In this document: positions 14,108-21,308 of the stretch, piece by piece
Position numbering within the stretch: the first letter of the stretch is position 1
How the letters are laid out: each line of letters opens with the position of its first letter
Origin: a virus
Virus record (IMG/VR): IMGVR_UViG_3300046327_000057
Coordinates: 1 to 25,036 of that record
DNA length: 25,036 nucleotides
Strand: one strand, 5' to 3'
Program-made: the position numbers and the translations under genes
The notes under the pieces: generated by a model
Seen by the model: only the letters and a program-made list of their open reading frames with translations
Told to the model about the DNA's origin: nothing
Database searches by the model: none

Positions 14108-15052
14108 TTATATATGTATTTTTTTGTTTGTTAATGTATTTATTATTTCTTCTTGTGTCATCTCTCCTGCATCTTTTTTGTCCGCAGGCAATTCCACTGT
14201 GTAGAGTTCTTTACCACTACACGCATTGAGTATATCATGCTTCATCTGCTCACCAGCAGCATCGTTGTCAGAAAATATAGTGATTGAATCAAAATATCTT
14301 CTCATCAATTTGTACTGATATTCCGATACTCTTGAGCCGAGTGTAGCAACAACATTGGGGAATCCAGCCTGATGAATGAACATTGCATCAATACTACCTT
14401 CCACAATTATGCATGAGTTATACGCTTTAGCATTCTGAATATTAAATAATACATCGGCTCTTTTAAAGCCTTTGTTGTATAAGTACCTTGGCTCTTGCTC
14501 GCTTTTTATTGCACGACCAATAAAGCCAACTAACTTATATTGTGCATCCCTGACGGGAATAACAACTCTTTCTTTTGGCATTGAATAACCAACTTCAAAT
14601 GTCTCCAGAGTTTCGTATTCTAGGCCTCTCTCGGCAAGTGTTATCAGATTAGATAACATGTCCGGATTCTCATAGTCTATTTCAACATCGGAGATGTTTA
14701 GTTGATCCTTCTCCCCCTCTTCATAGTTCAGGTCTCTATCAATAGTATTCTGAAGAGCTTGATGGTCTAGCTTTATGTCCTTTGTAAACGGCTTACCAGT
14801 AACTTGCTTATAGAGTTGTCTAAAGTTACCTTTCTTACCGCATGATGGGTTAAAGCATTGCCATAAGCCAGTCTTGATATTAATGTAGAAAGCTGGACTA
14901 TGAAGGTTCTTATGGAAGGGGCAAAAGATGTTCACTTCATTCATGCCCTCTGAATGGACATGAATGTTGTAGTTATCAAATAACTCCCTGATATTTCTTT
15001 CAATATTACTTGATGAAGTATAGTTTGAATTTGAAAATGTTTGATTGCGCAT
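14108..15052 (-). CDS. dnaG: DnaG-type DNA primase, short form (CHC2 zinc finger + TOPRIM)
   Basis: 314 residues. N-terminal CHC2 zinc-binding domain: C44, H47, C66 and C71 (FCPFHKN and WQCFNPSCGKKG). A basic RNA-polymerase domain segment RVVIPVRDAQYKLVGFIGRA (about 162-181) is followed by the TOPRIM domain with E218 in CIIVEGSIDAMF and D262/D264 in FSDNDAAGEQ. Bacterial DnaG is about 600 residues; the C-terminal helicase-binding domain is missing, so contact with the DnaB-like helicase must differ. The ATG has no Shine-Dalgarno and lies 47 bp inside the previous small gene, so translation is probably coupled. Synthesises RNA primers for phage replication. Confidence 0.9.
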   Translation of the reverse strand: MRNQTFSNSNYTSSSNIERNIRELFDNYNIHVHSEGMNEVNIFCPFHKNLHSPAFYINIKTGLWQCFNPSCGKKGNFRQLYKQVTGKPFTKDIKLDHQALQNTIDRDLNYEEGEKDQLNISDVEIDYENPDMLSNLITLAERGLEYETLETFEVGYSMPKERVVIPVRDAQYKLVGFIGRAIKSEQEPRYLYNKGFKRADVLFNIQNAKAYNSCIIVEGSIDAMFIHQAGFPNVVATLGSRVSEYQYKLMRRYFDSITIFSDNDAAGEQMKHDILNACSGKELYTVELPADKKDAGEMTQEEIINTLTNKKIHI

Positions 15053-15182
15053 CGTAGTCTGTTGTTAAATTAGTCTTGGTAAAGTTTCCGTGTACTTGCT
15101 TCCACTCATCCTCTATCCACTTTCTTAATCTTACAATTGTCTCAATGTCCTGTGCTTCTCCAGCAACATATTTCTTAGGCAT
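15006..15182 (-). CDS. Small hypothetical protein between helicase and primase
   Basis: 58 residues from ATG 15182, which overlaps the helicase TAA as TAATG; four in-frame residues upstream would lie inside the helicase gene. The first half is a charged helix (DIETIVRLRKWIEDEWKQVH), the second a beta-rich tail (NIFKFKLYFIK). No known family is recognised. The 3' end overlaps the primase start by 47 bp in another frame, a long overlap for this genome that suggests coupling. Because the phage primase lacks the usual helicase-binding domain, a small adaptor here would be attractive, but that is only a positional guess. Confidence 0.6.
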   Translation of the reverse strand: MPKKYVAGEAQDIETIVRLRKWIEDEWKQVHGNFTKTNLTTDYDAQSNIFKFKLYFIK

Positions 15183-16399
15183 TATAGCTCCCATTCTTCA
15201 TTCCACTTTCCTGTTTCGAGGTTCCATCTTAAATAGAAACCAAAATGTGTTGATCTTCTTACTTTTCTTGATACTACTTGGAATACATCTGAATTGTATT
15301 CACGGTGAATTGCTAACACTAAGTCAGCGTCATAAGCCAACTGCTTACTCCATGCAACTTCTTCAAGCTCAGGCGGTCTTTCCGCATGACCTTCATTCAT
15401 TGTTACTGCTGCAACATCAATGATTGGAATACCATTCTTAACTGCAATGCGCTTGAATGCCTTAGACAAGTTCTTAGCCTTCTCTGTTTCAGTCTTTGCA
15501 CCACTAGCATCATCAAACAAGCCATGATAGTCAAGGATTACCATGTCAGGGCGATACTGGTCAATCTTTGCCTGAACCATATTCTGGTCAGCAGTTTCAA
15601 GACCTTCTGAAGTAACTAAGTAAATTGGATGCTTACCTCCAAATGTCTTTTCAGCCCATTTCTCATAACCATCTACAATCCCCTTGTTGGCCTTAACAAG
15701 ATCGGTATTTGTAAAGTGACCTTCTCCATTGTTCAACAATGTATCAAGTCGCTGTCCCTCTTGCTGTTTATTCATTTCCAATGAAATGATGAGTGGTCTA
15801 TAACCTGCTCTCCATGCATTAGCAGCAAACAAACGAGCAATAAAGCTTTTTCCAACACCTGTCCAACCTAAAAGGATAACAAAGTCTCCCGGTTGCCAAC
15901 CGCCAAATGACTTATCAAGAACGCTAATACCACTTGGGATACCAGGGATATCCCTAGCCTCTTGCATAGATCTTTCGCGTAAATCACCGGCTCTATCTTT
16001 CCACTCACCTACTAGGTCAGTATCTTTCAGGCTACTTGAGAACTTATAGAGTTGCGATGTTGATTGCATAAGATATGCCATCGCTTCTTTTGGTCCCATG
16101 TCTTTAAGCATATTATTAGCTTTAGAGATGATTTGCCTTGTCTGATAAGAAAGAGATTCTTTCTTAGCCTCAATCAAGTAGTAAGAAAGAGGTTCAGGTG
16201 TATTGATAAATTCAAAGTCAGGATAATGATGTTTTACAGTATCCTTAGATGGAGTCTTTTTATGCTCATCATAATGCTGAATGATGAAGTTCCAAATATC
16301 ACGATATTCAATGAAGACATTTTCAATGCCGTCATTTACAGCCTCTACATAATTGCCAGAATTAAGCAATGAGTTAATAACTCTTAGCTCATAATTCAT
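15182..16399 (-). CDS. dnaB: DnaB-like replicative DNA helicase
   Basis: 405-residue RecA-type hexameric helicase. A helical N-terminal domain (about 1-125) is followed by the linker and the classical entry PGIPSGISVLDKSFGGWQPG (152-171), Walker A GWTGVGKS (178-185), the SLEMNKQQ motif (H1a, 206-213), Walker B DMVILDYHGLF (about 285) and motif H4 at the C terminus (SRKVRRSTHFGFYLRWN with arginine-finger candidates). Slightly shorter than E. coli DnaB (471). Start ATG 16399 lies in an 11-bp overlap with the upstream gene. Unwinds DNA at the phage fork and forms the replisome core with the primase and DnaE encoded downstream. Confidence 0.92.
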   Translation of the reverse strand: MNYELRVINSLLNSGNYVEAVNDGIENVFIEYRDIWNFIIQHYDEHKKTPSKDTVKHHYPDFEFINTPEPLSYYLIEAKKESLSYQTRQIISKANNMLKDMGPKEAMAYLMQSTSQLYKFSSSLKDTDLVGEWKDRAGDLRERSMQEARDIPGIPSGISVLDKSFGGWQPGDFVILLGWTGVGKSFIARLFAANAWRAGYRPLIISLEMNKQQEGQRLDTLLNNGEGHFTNTDLVKANKGIVDGYEKWAEKTFGGKHPIYLVTSEGLETADQNMVQAKIDQYRPDMVILDYHGLFDDASGAKTETEKAKNLSKAFKRIAVKNGIPIIDVAAVTMNEGHAERPPELEEVAWSKQLAYDADLVLAIHREYNSDVFQVVSRKVRRSTHFGFYLRWNLETGKWNEEWEL

Positions 16400-16697
16400 C
16401 TGTCATTCTCTTTCTTGTTTCATCCAATATCTCTTTAAAGCGCATATCGGATTTGTTGTTAAATTGGACTCTATCAATATATGTTTTTGATTCAATTGCA
16501 AAATCAAATACTAACACAGGACCGCTCCTTGCTTTGACAAAAGACTCAATTGCTTTAAACAAAAGTTCTGATTCATAGAATTCAGAAATTGCTTTTGCTA
16601 CTGGTTCTTGTCGTGGAGAATCCGGAATGAATAGTTTATCGTATTTTTTGCAACAATCCTGGAAATATAGAATCGTCTGTTCTCCAGTTGCTTTCAT
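16389..16697 (-). CDS. Small protein upstream of helicase (possible helicase-loading partner)
   Basis: 102 residues, not assigned to a family. Alpha-helical N terminus with two cysteines (FQDCCKKYDKLF), a central helix AVAKAISEFYES, then a mixed segment ARSGPVLVFDFAIESKTYID that looks like a conserved beta-containing core, and a basic tail KEILDETRKRM. It ends 11 bp inside the helicase gene and starts 62 bp inside whiB. Genes in this position in other phages often encode helicase loaders or inhibitors; the similarity here is positional only. The 62-bp overlap with WhiB is unusually long and could mean that a later non-ATG start is used. Confidence 0.6.
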   Translation of the reverse strand: MKATGEQTILYFQDCCKKYDKLFIPDSPRQEPVAKAISEFYESELLFKAIESFVKARSGPVLVFDFAIESKTYIDRVQFNNKSDMRFKEILDETRKRMTDEL

Positions 16698-16938
16698 CTT
16701 CTTCTTTTACTTTCTGCCAAGAGTGTAGCAGGTAATCATACTCTGATATACCTGCTACCACTCCGATAAATGAATCATTCTTGAATGCCATTATAAGGCA
16801 TTCTTTTCTTACATCACACCTTGCACAACCGTTTTTCGCATATTCAATATCATCAAGATTATAGGAAACCCATTTTGACGAATGAATATCGGATGCACAA
16901 ACTGCTTCGTCTTTCCAATTACTTAGAAGTTCCATCAT
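16636..16938 (-). CDS. whiB: WhiB-like iron-sulfur transcriptional regulator
   Basis: 100 residues. The four cluster-binding cysteines C14, C38, C41 and C47 follow the WhiB pattern C-xn-C-x2-C-x5-C (VCAS, then CARCDVRKEC), followed by the glycine turn GVVAGISEYD (59-68), a variant of the usual G-V/I-W-G-G turn. WhiB-like proteins bind a 4Fe-4S cluster and act with the primary sigma factor of Actinobacteria; phage copies such as TM4 WhiBTM4 repress host whiB2 and can block superinfection. The C-terminal tail is acidic (VKEEDE) rather than the usual basic, AT-hook-like DNA-binding end, so action by protein contact is likely. Two adjacent ATGs (16938 and 16935) are possible starts. Confidence 0.88.
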   Translation of the reverse strand: MMELLSNWKDEAVCASDIHSSKWVSYNLDDIEYAKNGCARCDVRKECLIMAFKNDSFIGVVAGISEYDYLLHSWQKVKEEDESNWRTDDSIFPGLLQKIR

Positions 16939-17122
16939 CCAGTTCTTTTAGCTTTGCTTCAATCTGCATATCAATTGCATCCCAAAGTTTCTTCCAAGAA
17001 CCTTCATCTTCCAATGAAACTGCCATTGTCTTAGCTCCTGCATCAAGCCTCAGCGATTCATAATTGCCAAGGTTCTTGGTGATACCAAGGGATGCCCAAA
17101 TTTCAACTTTATCTTCTGCCAT
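16919..17122 (-). CDS. Small hypothetical phage protein
   Basis: 67 residues. Starts MAEDKVEIWASLGITKNLGN and continues YESLRLDAGAKTMAVS, then a helix rich in charged residues (WKKLWDAIDMQIEAKLKELD). The WASLGITKNLGNYESLR block looks like a conserved beta-hairpin of a small domain that recurs in phage early regions, but I cannot name its function. ATG 17122 lies 7 nt after the MerR-like stop, and its 3' end overlaps whiB by 20 bp. No cysteine, membrane or catalytic motif is visible. Its place directly before whiB makes a regulatory or takeover role conceivable. Confidence 0.65.
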   Translation of the reverse strand: MAEDKVEIWASLGITKNLGNYESLRLDAGAKTMAVSLEDEGSWKKLWDAIDMQIEAKLKELDDGTSK

Positions 17123-17129
17123 AATTACC

Positions 17130-17564
17130 TCAGAATTTTAATTTTACTTTCTCTTGAATTGATTTAATTTTTGAGTTTAAATCAATGTTGTTTTTTTGTA
17201 CTGGTCTACCAGGGGTTCTATCATTGAAGAATTCAATCATCTCATAAATGTCCGATTCTTCATAGTATCGCCAACTTTGGTAACTTTGATACTTTTCGCC
17301 AAATTTATTTGGGGATGGTATCAAATTCTTTTTCTCATACTTTCTTAGGGTATCAGATCTTTTTTCTACAATCTTGGCAACCTCTCCGACAGTATACAAG
17401 CGAATGAGTAATATTTCGCACTGCTCGTATGGTATCAGGATTGCTTCGCCATTATCAATCCTCTCAGCAAAAATCTTATTTGATGATTTGCTGATTTTCT
17501 TGATTTTAACAATTGTATCTGAATACTTATAGAACTTATTAAGAACTGGTTTTTTTGTTATCAT
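17130..17564 (-). CDS. MerR-type HTH protein with N-terminal extension
   Basis: 144 residues. A winged-helix MerR/excisionase-like DNA-binding domain is clear at about 57-115: LYTVGEVAKIVEKRSDTLRK, KYEKKNLIPSP and SWRYYEESDIYEMIEFF with the RYY wing. The first 50 residues form a separate small beta-rich piece (KIKKISKSSNKIFAERIDNG, ILIPYEQCEI), and the tail carries RTPGRPVQK, which resembles an AT-hook core. There is no effector-binding domain, so this is a DNA-binding regulator or architectural protein, not a metal sensor. The ATG overlaps the zinc-ribbon gene by 26 bp. Likely controls early phage or host transcription together with WhiB. Confidence 0.75.
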   Translation of the reverse strand: MITKKPVLNKFYKYSDTIVKIKKISKSSNKIFAERIDNGEAILIPYEQCEILLIRLYTVGEVAKIVEKRSDTLRKYEKKNLIPSPNKFGEKYQSYQSWRYYEESDIYEMIEFFNDRTPGRPVQKNNIDLNSKIKSIQEKVKLKF

Positions 17565-17748
17565 TTACAACCACCTTGTCTTGTTTAAGCTTTTCTAAGA
17601 ACTTATTGAGTTTGTCAAGTTCAATATCTTTTGTATGGCTACATACAACGCATGTAACATCTACATAATATACACCGTTAGCGTAATATGGATCACCAAC
17701 AAACTTAGGTCCACCACATGTAGCACACTTAAGTCTTAATGTTTTCAT
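17539..17748 (-). CDS. Small zinc-ribbon protein
   Basis: 69 residues. Two CxxC knuckles at C8/C11 (CATC) and C33/C36 (CVVC) form a classic zinc ribbon, with a beta-hairpin between them, followed by a lysine-rich helix (IELDKLNKFLEKLKQDK) and a polar tail. Zinc ribbons of this size often bind nucleic acid or RNA polymerase. The ATG begins one nucleotide after the metallophosphoesterase stop, and its end overlaps the MerR-like gene by 26 bp. Function unknown; regulatory function is suggested by the neighbouring MerR-like and WhiB genes. Confidence 0.7.
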   Translation of the reverse strand: MKTLRLKCATCGGPKFVGDPYYANGVYYVDVTCVVCSHTKDIELDKLNKFLEKLKQDKVVVNDNKKTSS

Positions 17749-17749
17749 A

Positions 17750-18916
17750 TCAGTCCAGCCAGCAAGTATATTCAGCAGTTACAATTCCCTTCTCAGGGTG
17801 AATAAACATCAATGGTTGTGATGCCTTACCAATGGCCGCAAGGCTTTCCATTGCATATGTGTTTGTAGATTCAGGGCTACCTGAAATACGGCATTGCACA
17901 CTATTAAATGTCATCTTTGTAGGCGTATGAAAATGTCCAAAATAAACATCATCAAAGTCTTCTTCAATAGCTCCGACCTTCCATCCATAAATCTTCTTCT
18001 GGAATGAGTAGAGAGTTGAGAGACTTCCAAACTGGTCACCATGAATGAGCAATGACTTATAGTTGCCAATTGTGTCAATAGCATACCAGTTTCTTTCACC
18101 GCGACCATCAGGTATAACAAACTTGATACGCTTTTCATTTTCAAACATTAACTGAACAATGCGATAAAGCATTCTATCGCCATTTGTTTCAGGGTCATGA
18201 TCTCGTCTTGCTCTACCGCCAATTGAGCCATGATTTCCAATTACACCTACGAATGTAACTGTTTCAAAATGCTCAAGCATCTTCGTTAAGAAGTTCTTAA
18301 TAATTCTTGGTCCATCAACAGTAATCTGACGATACAAACCGCCATCTACCAAGAAGCTCTGACCAGGGAAGATTAACTCACCCTCAACAATGTCTCCCAA
18401 AGCCCATACATGCAAATGACGGACAGGATGCTCTGCTCTTTGAATCTCTGTCAAACGAATAACAGTATCTGCATACTGTTCAATACGCTTTTCACAAATT
18501 TCAGAATTGTAAGTAGGTGTAACTTTTGCTAACTGCCAGTCGGCAATAACCGCAACAGCAACCTCTTCTGAATGCTTTCGCTTATCCTTAAACGGTGCAG
18601 GGATACGGGTAATCTTATTATCCTTAATATCTTCCTTAACCGCGCGATAAACAGCATCAGCAATTGCATCCTGTTTTGTCTTGACCTTTTCATACTCTTG
18701 CAATAACTTTGCGTATGAAACTTTCAATTCGGATTCAGTTGAGGGGGCTTTCCCGACAACTGGATTTACGGGGACTTCTACAAGTCCATTTTCTTTTCTA
18801 AACTTGCATAGCCCCATAGAATCAATTGATTTTCTACAACTTGCATCTGCATATTTTTGGTTTTTGGTATTTGGTTCAAAAGTCTGATTACAGCCTTCTG
18901 CTTCACATTTTTTCAT
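17750..18916 (-). CDS. Calcineurin-like metallophosphoesterase with N-terminal Cys motif
   Basis: 388 residues. N-terminal cysteine motif C4, C9, C27 and C37 (KKCEAEGCN, ASCRKS, GLCKF), a coiled linker rich in Lys/Glu (about 65-115), then the phosphoesterase core: VAVIADWQLAK (D126, with Q128 where His is usual), ALGDIVEGE (G174-D175), GVIGNHGS (GNH 227-229), SLLIHGDQ and YFGHFHTP (GHFH). These five blocks form the dinuclear metal site of Mre11/SbcD and other calcineurin-like enzymes. Strong Shine-Dalgarno AAAGGAG 5 nt before the ATG and a possible promoter just above mark it as the first gene of the early module. Nuclease or phosphodiesterase; the exact substrate is not known, but a DNA-end nuclease is plausible. 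Confidence 0.85.
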   Translation of the reverse strand: MKKCEAEGCNQTFEPNTKNQKYADASCRKSIDSMGLCKFRKENGLVEVPVNPVVGKAPSTESELKVSYAKLLQEYEKVKTKQDAIADAVYRAVKEDIKDNKITRIPAPFKDKRKHSEEVAVAVIADWQLAKVTPTYNSEICEKRIEQYADTVIRLTEIQRAEHPVRHLHVWALGDIVEGELIFPGQSFLVDGGLYRQITVDGPRIIKNFLTKMLEHFETVTFVGVIGNHGSIGGRARRDHDPETNGDRMLYRIVQLMFENEKRIKFVIPDGRGERNWYAIDTIGNYKSLLIHGDQFGSLSTLYSFQKKIYGWKVGAIEEDFDDVYFGHFHTPTKMTFNSVQCRISGSPESTNTYAMESLAAIGKASQPLMFIHPEKGIVTAEYTCWLD

Positions 18917-18921
18917 TCGGA

Positions 18922-18928
18922 CTCCTTT
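18922..18928 (-). promoter_or_regulatory. Strong Shine-Dalgarno of the metallophosphoesterase gene
   Basis: AAAGGAG on the transcript, 5 nt before ATG 18916. It is one of the strongest ribosome-binding sites in the window and lies in one of its few true intergenic gaps, consistent with a first gene in a transcription unit. Confidence 0.7.
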
Positions 18929-18940
18929 ACAGTCACGAAT

Positions 18941-18949
18941 ATCATACCA
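18941..18949 (-). promoter_or_regulatory. Candidate extended -10 promoter for the early/replication module
   Basis: The transcript strand reads TGG-TATGAT, an extended -10 element (TGn followed by a five-of-six match to TATAAT). No good -35 is present 16-18 bp upstream. Initiation about 7 nt downstream would give a leader of about 20 nt ending in AAAGGAG. It lies between the HNH gene and the metallophosphoesterase, exactly where tail genes give way to replication genes. Confidence 0.35.
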
Positions 18950-18957
18950 TAGGATAT

Positions 18958-19401
18958 TTAGATGCTTGGTCTTTTCAGCCTGTTTTCTATGGGTTTATTT
19001 TGAGCGTGATTACGCTTTCTTGTATGAGGTTTTGTGTTCTTAACAACGGCCCTCATTTTTTCTTTTCTTGCAGCAGAAGCTCTATGACCTTCTTTATGAA
19101 CAGCACTATGCTCTGAGTGAGTACATAAGAAAAGATTATCTAATCTGTTATCGACCTTGATTTCATTAATGTGATGAACAGTTTCCCAAGGCTCTAAATA
19201 GCGACCAAGATATTCTTCCATAACAAGACGATGCTCGTAAGCATAGCCACGAATATTCTTGGGATGATCTGTTTTAAGAACTCTTACATAGCCTTTATCA
19301 TCAATGTATTTACCACCGTTATAGTTTGCACTATCTTCACCGGATGGCATTTCATCGGACCATTTAACATCTTTTCTTTGAGATGCAAGCCCCCTACTCA
19401 T
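18958..19401 (-). CDS. HNH (homing-type) endonuclease
   Basis: 147 residues from ATG 19401, two bases after the upstream stop region and preceded by GGCGGA. The N-terminal NYNGGKYIDDKGYVRV (27-42) is the usual lead-in of free-standing phage HNH endonucleases. The HNH core is HRLVMEEYLGR, VHHIN (H76/H77), DNRLDNLFLC (N85/N89) and HSEHSAVH. The C-terminal third (from about 105) is strongly basic and contacts DNA. Such genes are selfish elements that spread by cutting intron- or gene-less alleles; it sits at the border between tail and replication modules, a typical insertion point. Could instead aid packaging, but it is far from any terminase. Confidence 0.85.
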   Translation of the reverse strand: MSRGLASQRKDVKWSDEMPSGEDSANYNGGKYIDDKGYVRVLKTDHPKNIRGYAYEHRLVMEEYLGRYLEPWETVHHINEIKVDNRLDNLFLCTHSEHSAVHKEGHRASAARKEKMRAVVKNTKPHTRKRNHAQNKPIENRLKRPSI

Positions 19402-19402
19402 T

Positions 19403-20074
19403 TTAAGCGATTCCGCCAGCATCCTCTATATAGAACTGAAGAACACCTGATGAGGCAAGAACAGTCCAGTTTGAAGCATTATTTGCACTAGCCCCTTGAA
19501 CCTTTTGAAGCTCAACAAAATAACTTTGGTTTGTAACAGAAACATTGCGGAAAACAAATTCATACTTACCTGCTCCAAATGCAATATCACTTCGCACAGT
19601 GAGGTTATTGGCAACAGTAAGGCTTGCAGATGCAGTTGTTGCGGTATTTAAGAATGTAGCAACACCAGAGTTTAAAACAAAAGCAGCAATAATATCACCA
19701 CTACCTGCCGTATTCCCTGTTCTAAATCTAATGTAATATGTACTATCTTCACCGCCAGCATCATCTTGAGAAATGCCAGGAAGATTTAATACCATCTTAT
19801 AGTATCTGCTACTTTCTAATGTAACTCTGTTATCATAGGCAACATTGCCAATAGTCTCATTGGTAAGAGAAATAATTTTTGTATTTGCAAATACAGCATT
19901 TGAACTATTAGTTACATTATTAGAAAGAGTCATTAATTTTAAAATGCCTCTTGGCTTGTCGTCATTTACAATCTTAACTTGATCAATATTGACCGACATC
20001 TGGTTAAGACGGACACTTGTAATTGGGGTTGTGTCTGACCATGAGACAATTGAATAGTTTGTATAATCAGCCAT
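19403..20074 (-). CDS. Tail appendage / minor tail protein
   Basis: 223 residues, Ser/Thr/Asn-rich and beta-strand dominated, as in phage fibres and receptor-binding appendages. The N-terminal block SIVSWSDTTPITSVRLNQM (8-26) is the short docking/trimerisation motif (W-x-D-T-P-I-T-x-x-x-L-N-x-M) common at the start of tail-fibre proteins. The rest (about 45-223) reads as a jelly-roll-like carbohydrate-binding module with repeated strand-turn patterns (YYKMVLNLPG, YIRFRTGNTAGSGDIIAAFV, YEFVFRNVSVTNQSYFVELQ). No enzymatic motif. Located directly after the S74 fibre gene and probably its adsorption partner. Start ATG 20074 without a clear Shine-Dalgarno. Confidence 0.72.
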   Translation of the reverse strand: MADYTNYSIVSWSDTTPITSVRLNQMSVNIDQVKIVNDDKPRGILKLMTLSNNVTNSSNAVFANTKIISLTNETIGNVAYDNRVTLESSRYYKMVLNLPGISQDDAGGEDSTYYIRFRTGNTAGSGDIIAAFVLNSGVATFLNTATTASASLTVANNLTVRSDIAFGAGKYEFVFRNVSVTNQSYFVELQKVQGASANNASNWTVLASSGVLQFYIEDAGGIA

Positions 20075-20081
20075 TTATCTA

Positions 20082-21308
20082 TTATACACCCTCTAGAGCC
20101 TGAAGTCTTGACTCTAATTCTTCTATTTTTTGCTGTTGAGACTGGCAAATTGCGAGTGTTGAAAGACATAATTTATCATATTTAACAGCATGTGGAAGCC
20201 CATTTGCGCTATAAGTCACATATTTAGATAAACCTAAACTTTCAAGTTCTTCAGCGATCACACCAATTTCTCTTTCATTTTGGCTATCTACCAAAAACTC
20301 TTCTTTATAGTTGAATTCAACAAGACGAATTGAAAGAATCTTATCAAAGTCAATCTCCGCATTGGAAATGTTTTCCTTATATCGAACCGATGAGGCATCT
20401 GCGTTATACAGAACATTGTTACTGTTGACATAGACACGACCACCGCCAGAACTGCTTGTATTAGCAAGAAAATTATTTTGATTAAGTTTTGCAACTGCAC
20501 CACCACCACCACTATTTTTAAAACCTAAGCCTAAATATACTGCACTAGACTCAATATAATCACCAGTGGTTATATAACCAGTTGTAGTAATTGAATCAGC
20601 AAATATATATGTAGTTCCAGTTTCATTATCAATTGTCATACCAATAGGACCAAATTGGCCAGTGCTTGTAAGACTCTCCATTAGAACTGGCCATGTAACA
20701 TCAGGATTATTTATAGTAACTACTGTATTTGAATAAACAGATGTAATACTTCCAGCTGAGTCTAATGTAACATTTCCAGCAGTAAGCGTATTGCTATTAA
20801 TTGTCCAACCGCCAATTGTTCCGCTATTTGAAACAACAGTTCCTCTAATGAGAATATTGTTAAATTCAGCCTCTCCAGAGTGAGTAATAGCCCATCCAGT
20901 ATTTCCATATGCGCTTATGTTACCATCAACATCAACAGTTCCATTATAATTTTTGCTTTTAATAACATTATTAACAAGAATTATATTTGATGCCAATTCA
21001 CCAGCAGTAATAGTTCCTGATACAATCTCATTTGCAGTAATTGCATTAGCCTGTACTCTAATCCCCTTTGGATTAAGCACTCTTCTTTCAACGGCGTTTA
21101 TAATAAAACTTTCTAAGTTCTGTACATTTGTATCTTCAAAATTTCTTCTAGAAGTCCCAGGCTGCGCAACTGGGTAGACAGGAAAATCAAATATAGAGTA
21201 CTTAGTGTAGTCAATTAATGATGAAGTTAAGCCATCATGCTTATGACCCCCATCCCTTTTAAAAATAACTTGATTTTCATTTATATTAATCTTTGGGTCA
21301 ATTGCCAT
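20082..21308 (-). CDS. Tail fibre with C-terminal S74 intramolecular chaperone
   Basis: 408 residues. The N terminus carries docking-like sequence (DYTKYSIFDFPVYPVAQPGT), then a repetitive fibre shaft: GTITAGELASNIILVNN, GTVDVDGNISAYGNTGW, GTVVSNSGTIGGWTINSNTL and similar G-T/S-I strands typical of beta-helical trimers. The C-terminal 103 residues (306-408) are a Peptidase S74/endosialidase-type chaperone: SSVRYKENIS with S306 and K311 as the candidate self-cleavage dyad, EREIGVIAEELESLG, AVKYDKLCLSTLAI and a final coiled coil. It assists trimer folding and is then normally cleaved off. ATG forms TAATG with the large tail gene. Confidence 0.87.
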   Translation of the reverse strand: MAIDPKININENQVIFKRDGGHKHDGLTSSLIDYTKYSIFDFPVYPVAQPGTSRRNFEDTNVQNLESFIINAVERRVLNPKGIRVQANAITANEIVSGTITAGELASNIILVNNVIKSKNYNGTVDVDGNISAYGNTGWAITHSGEAEFNNILIRGTVVSNSGTIGGWTINSNTLTAGNVTLDSAGSITSVYSNTVVTINNPDVTWPVLMESLTSTGQFGPIGMTIDNETGTTYIFADSITTTGYITTGDYIESSAVYLGLGFKNSGGGGAVAKLNQNNFLANTSSSGGGRVYVNSNNVLYNADASSVRYKENISNAEIDFDKILSIRLVEFNYKEEFLVDSQNEREIGVIAEELESLGLSKYVTYSANGLPHAVKYDKLCLSTLAICQSQQQKIEELESRLQALEGV

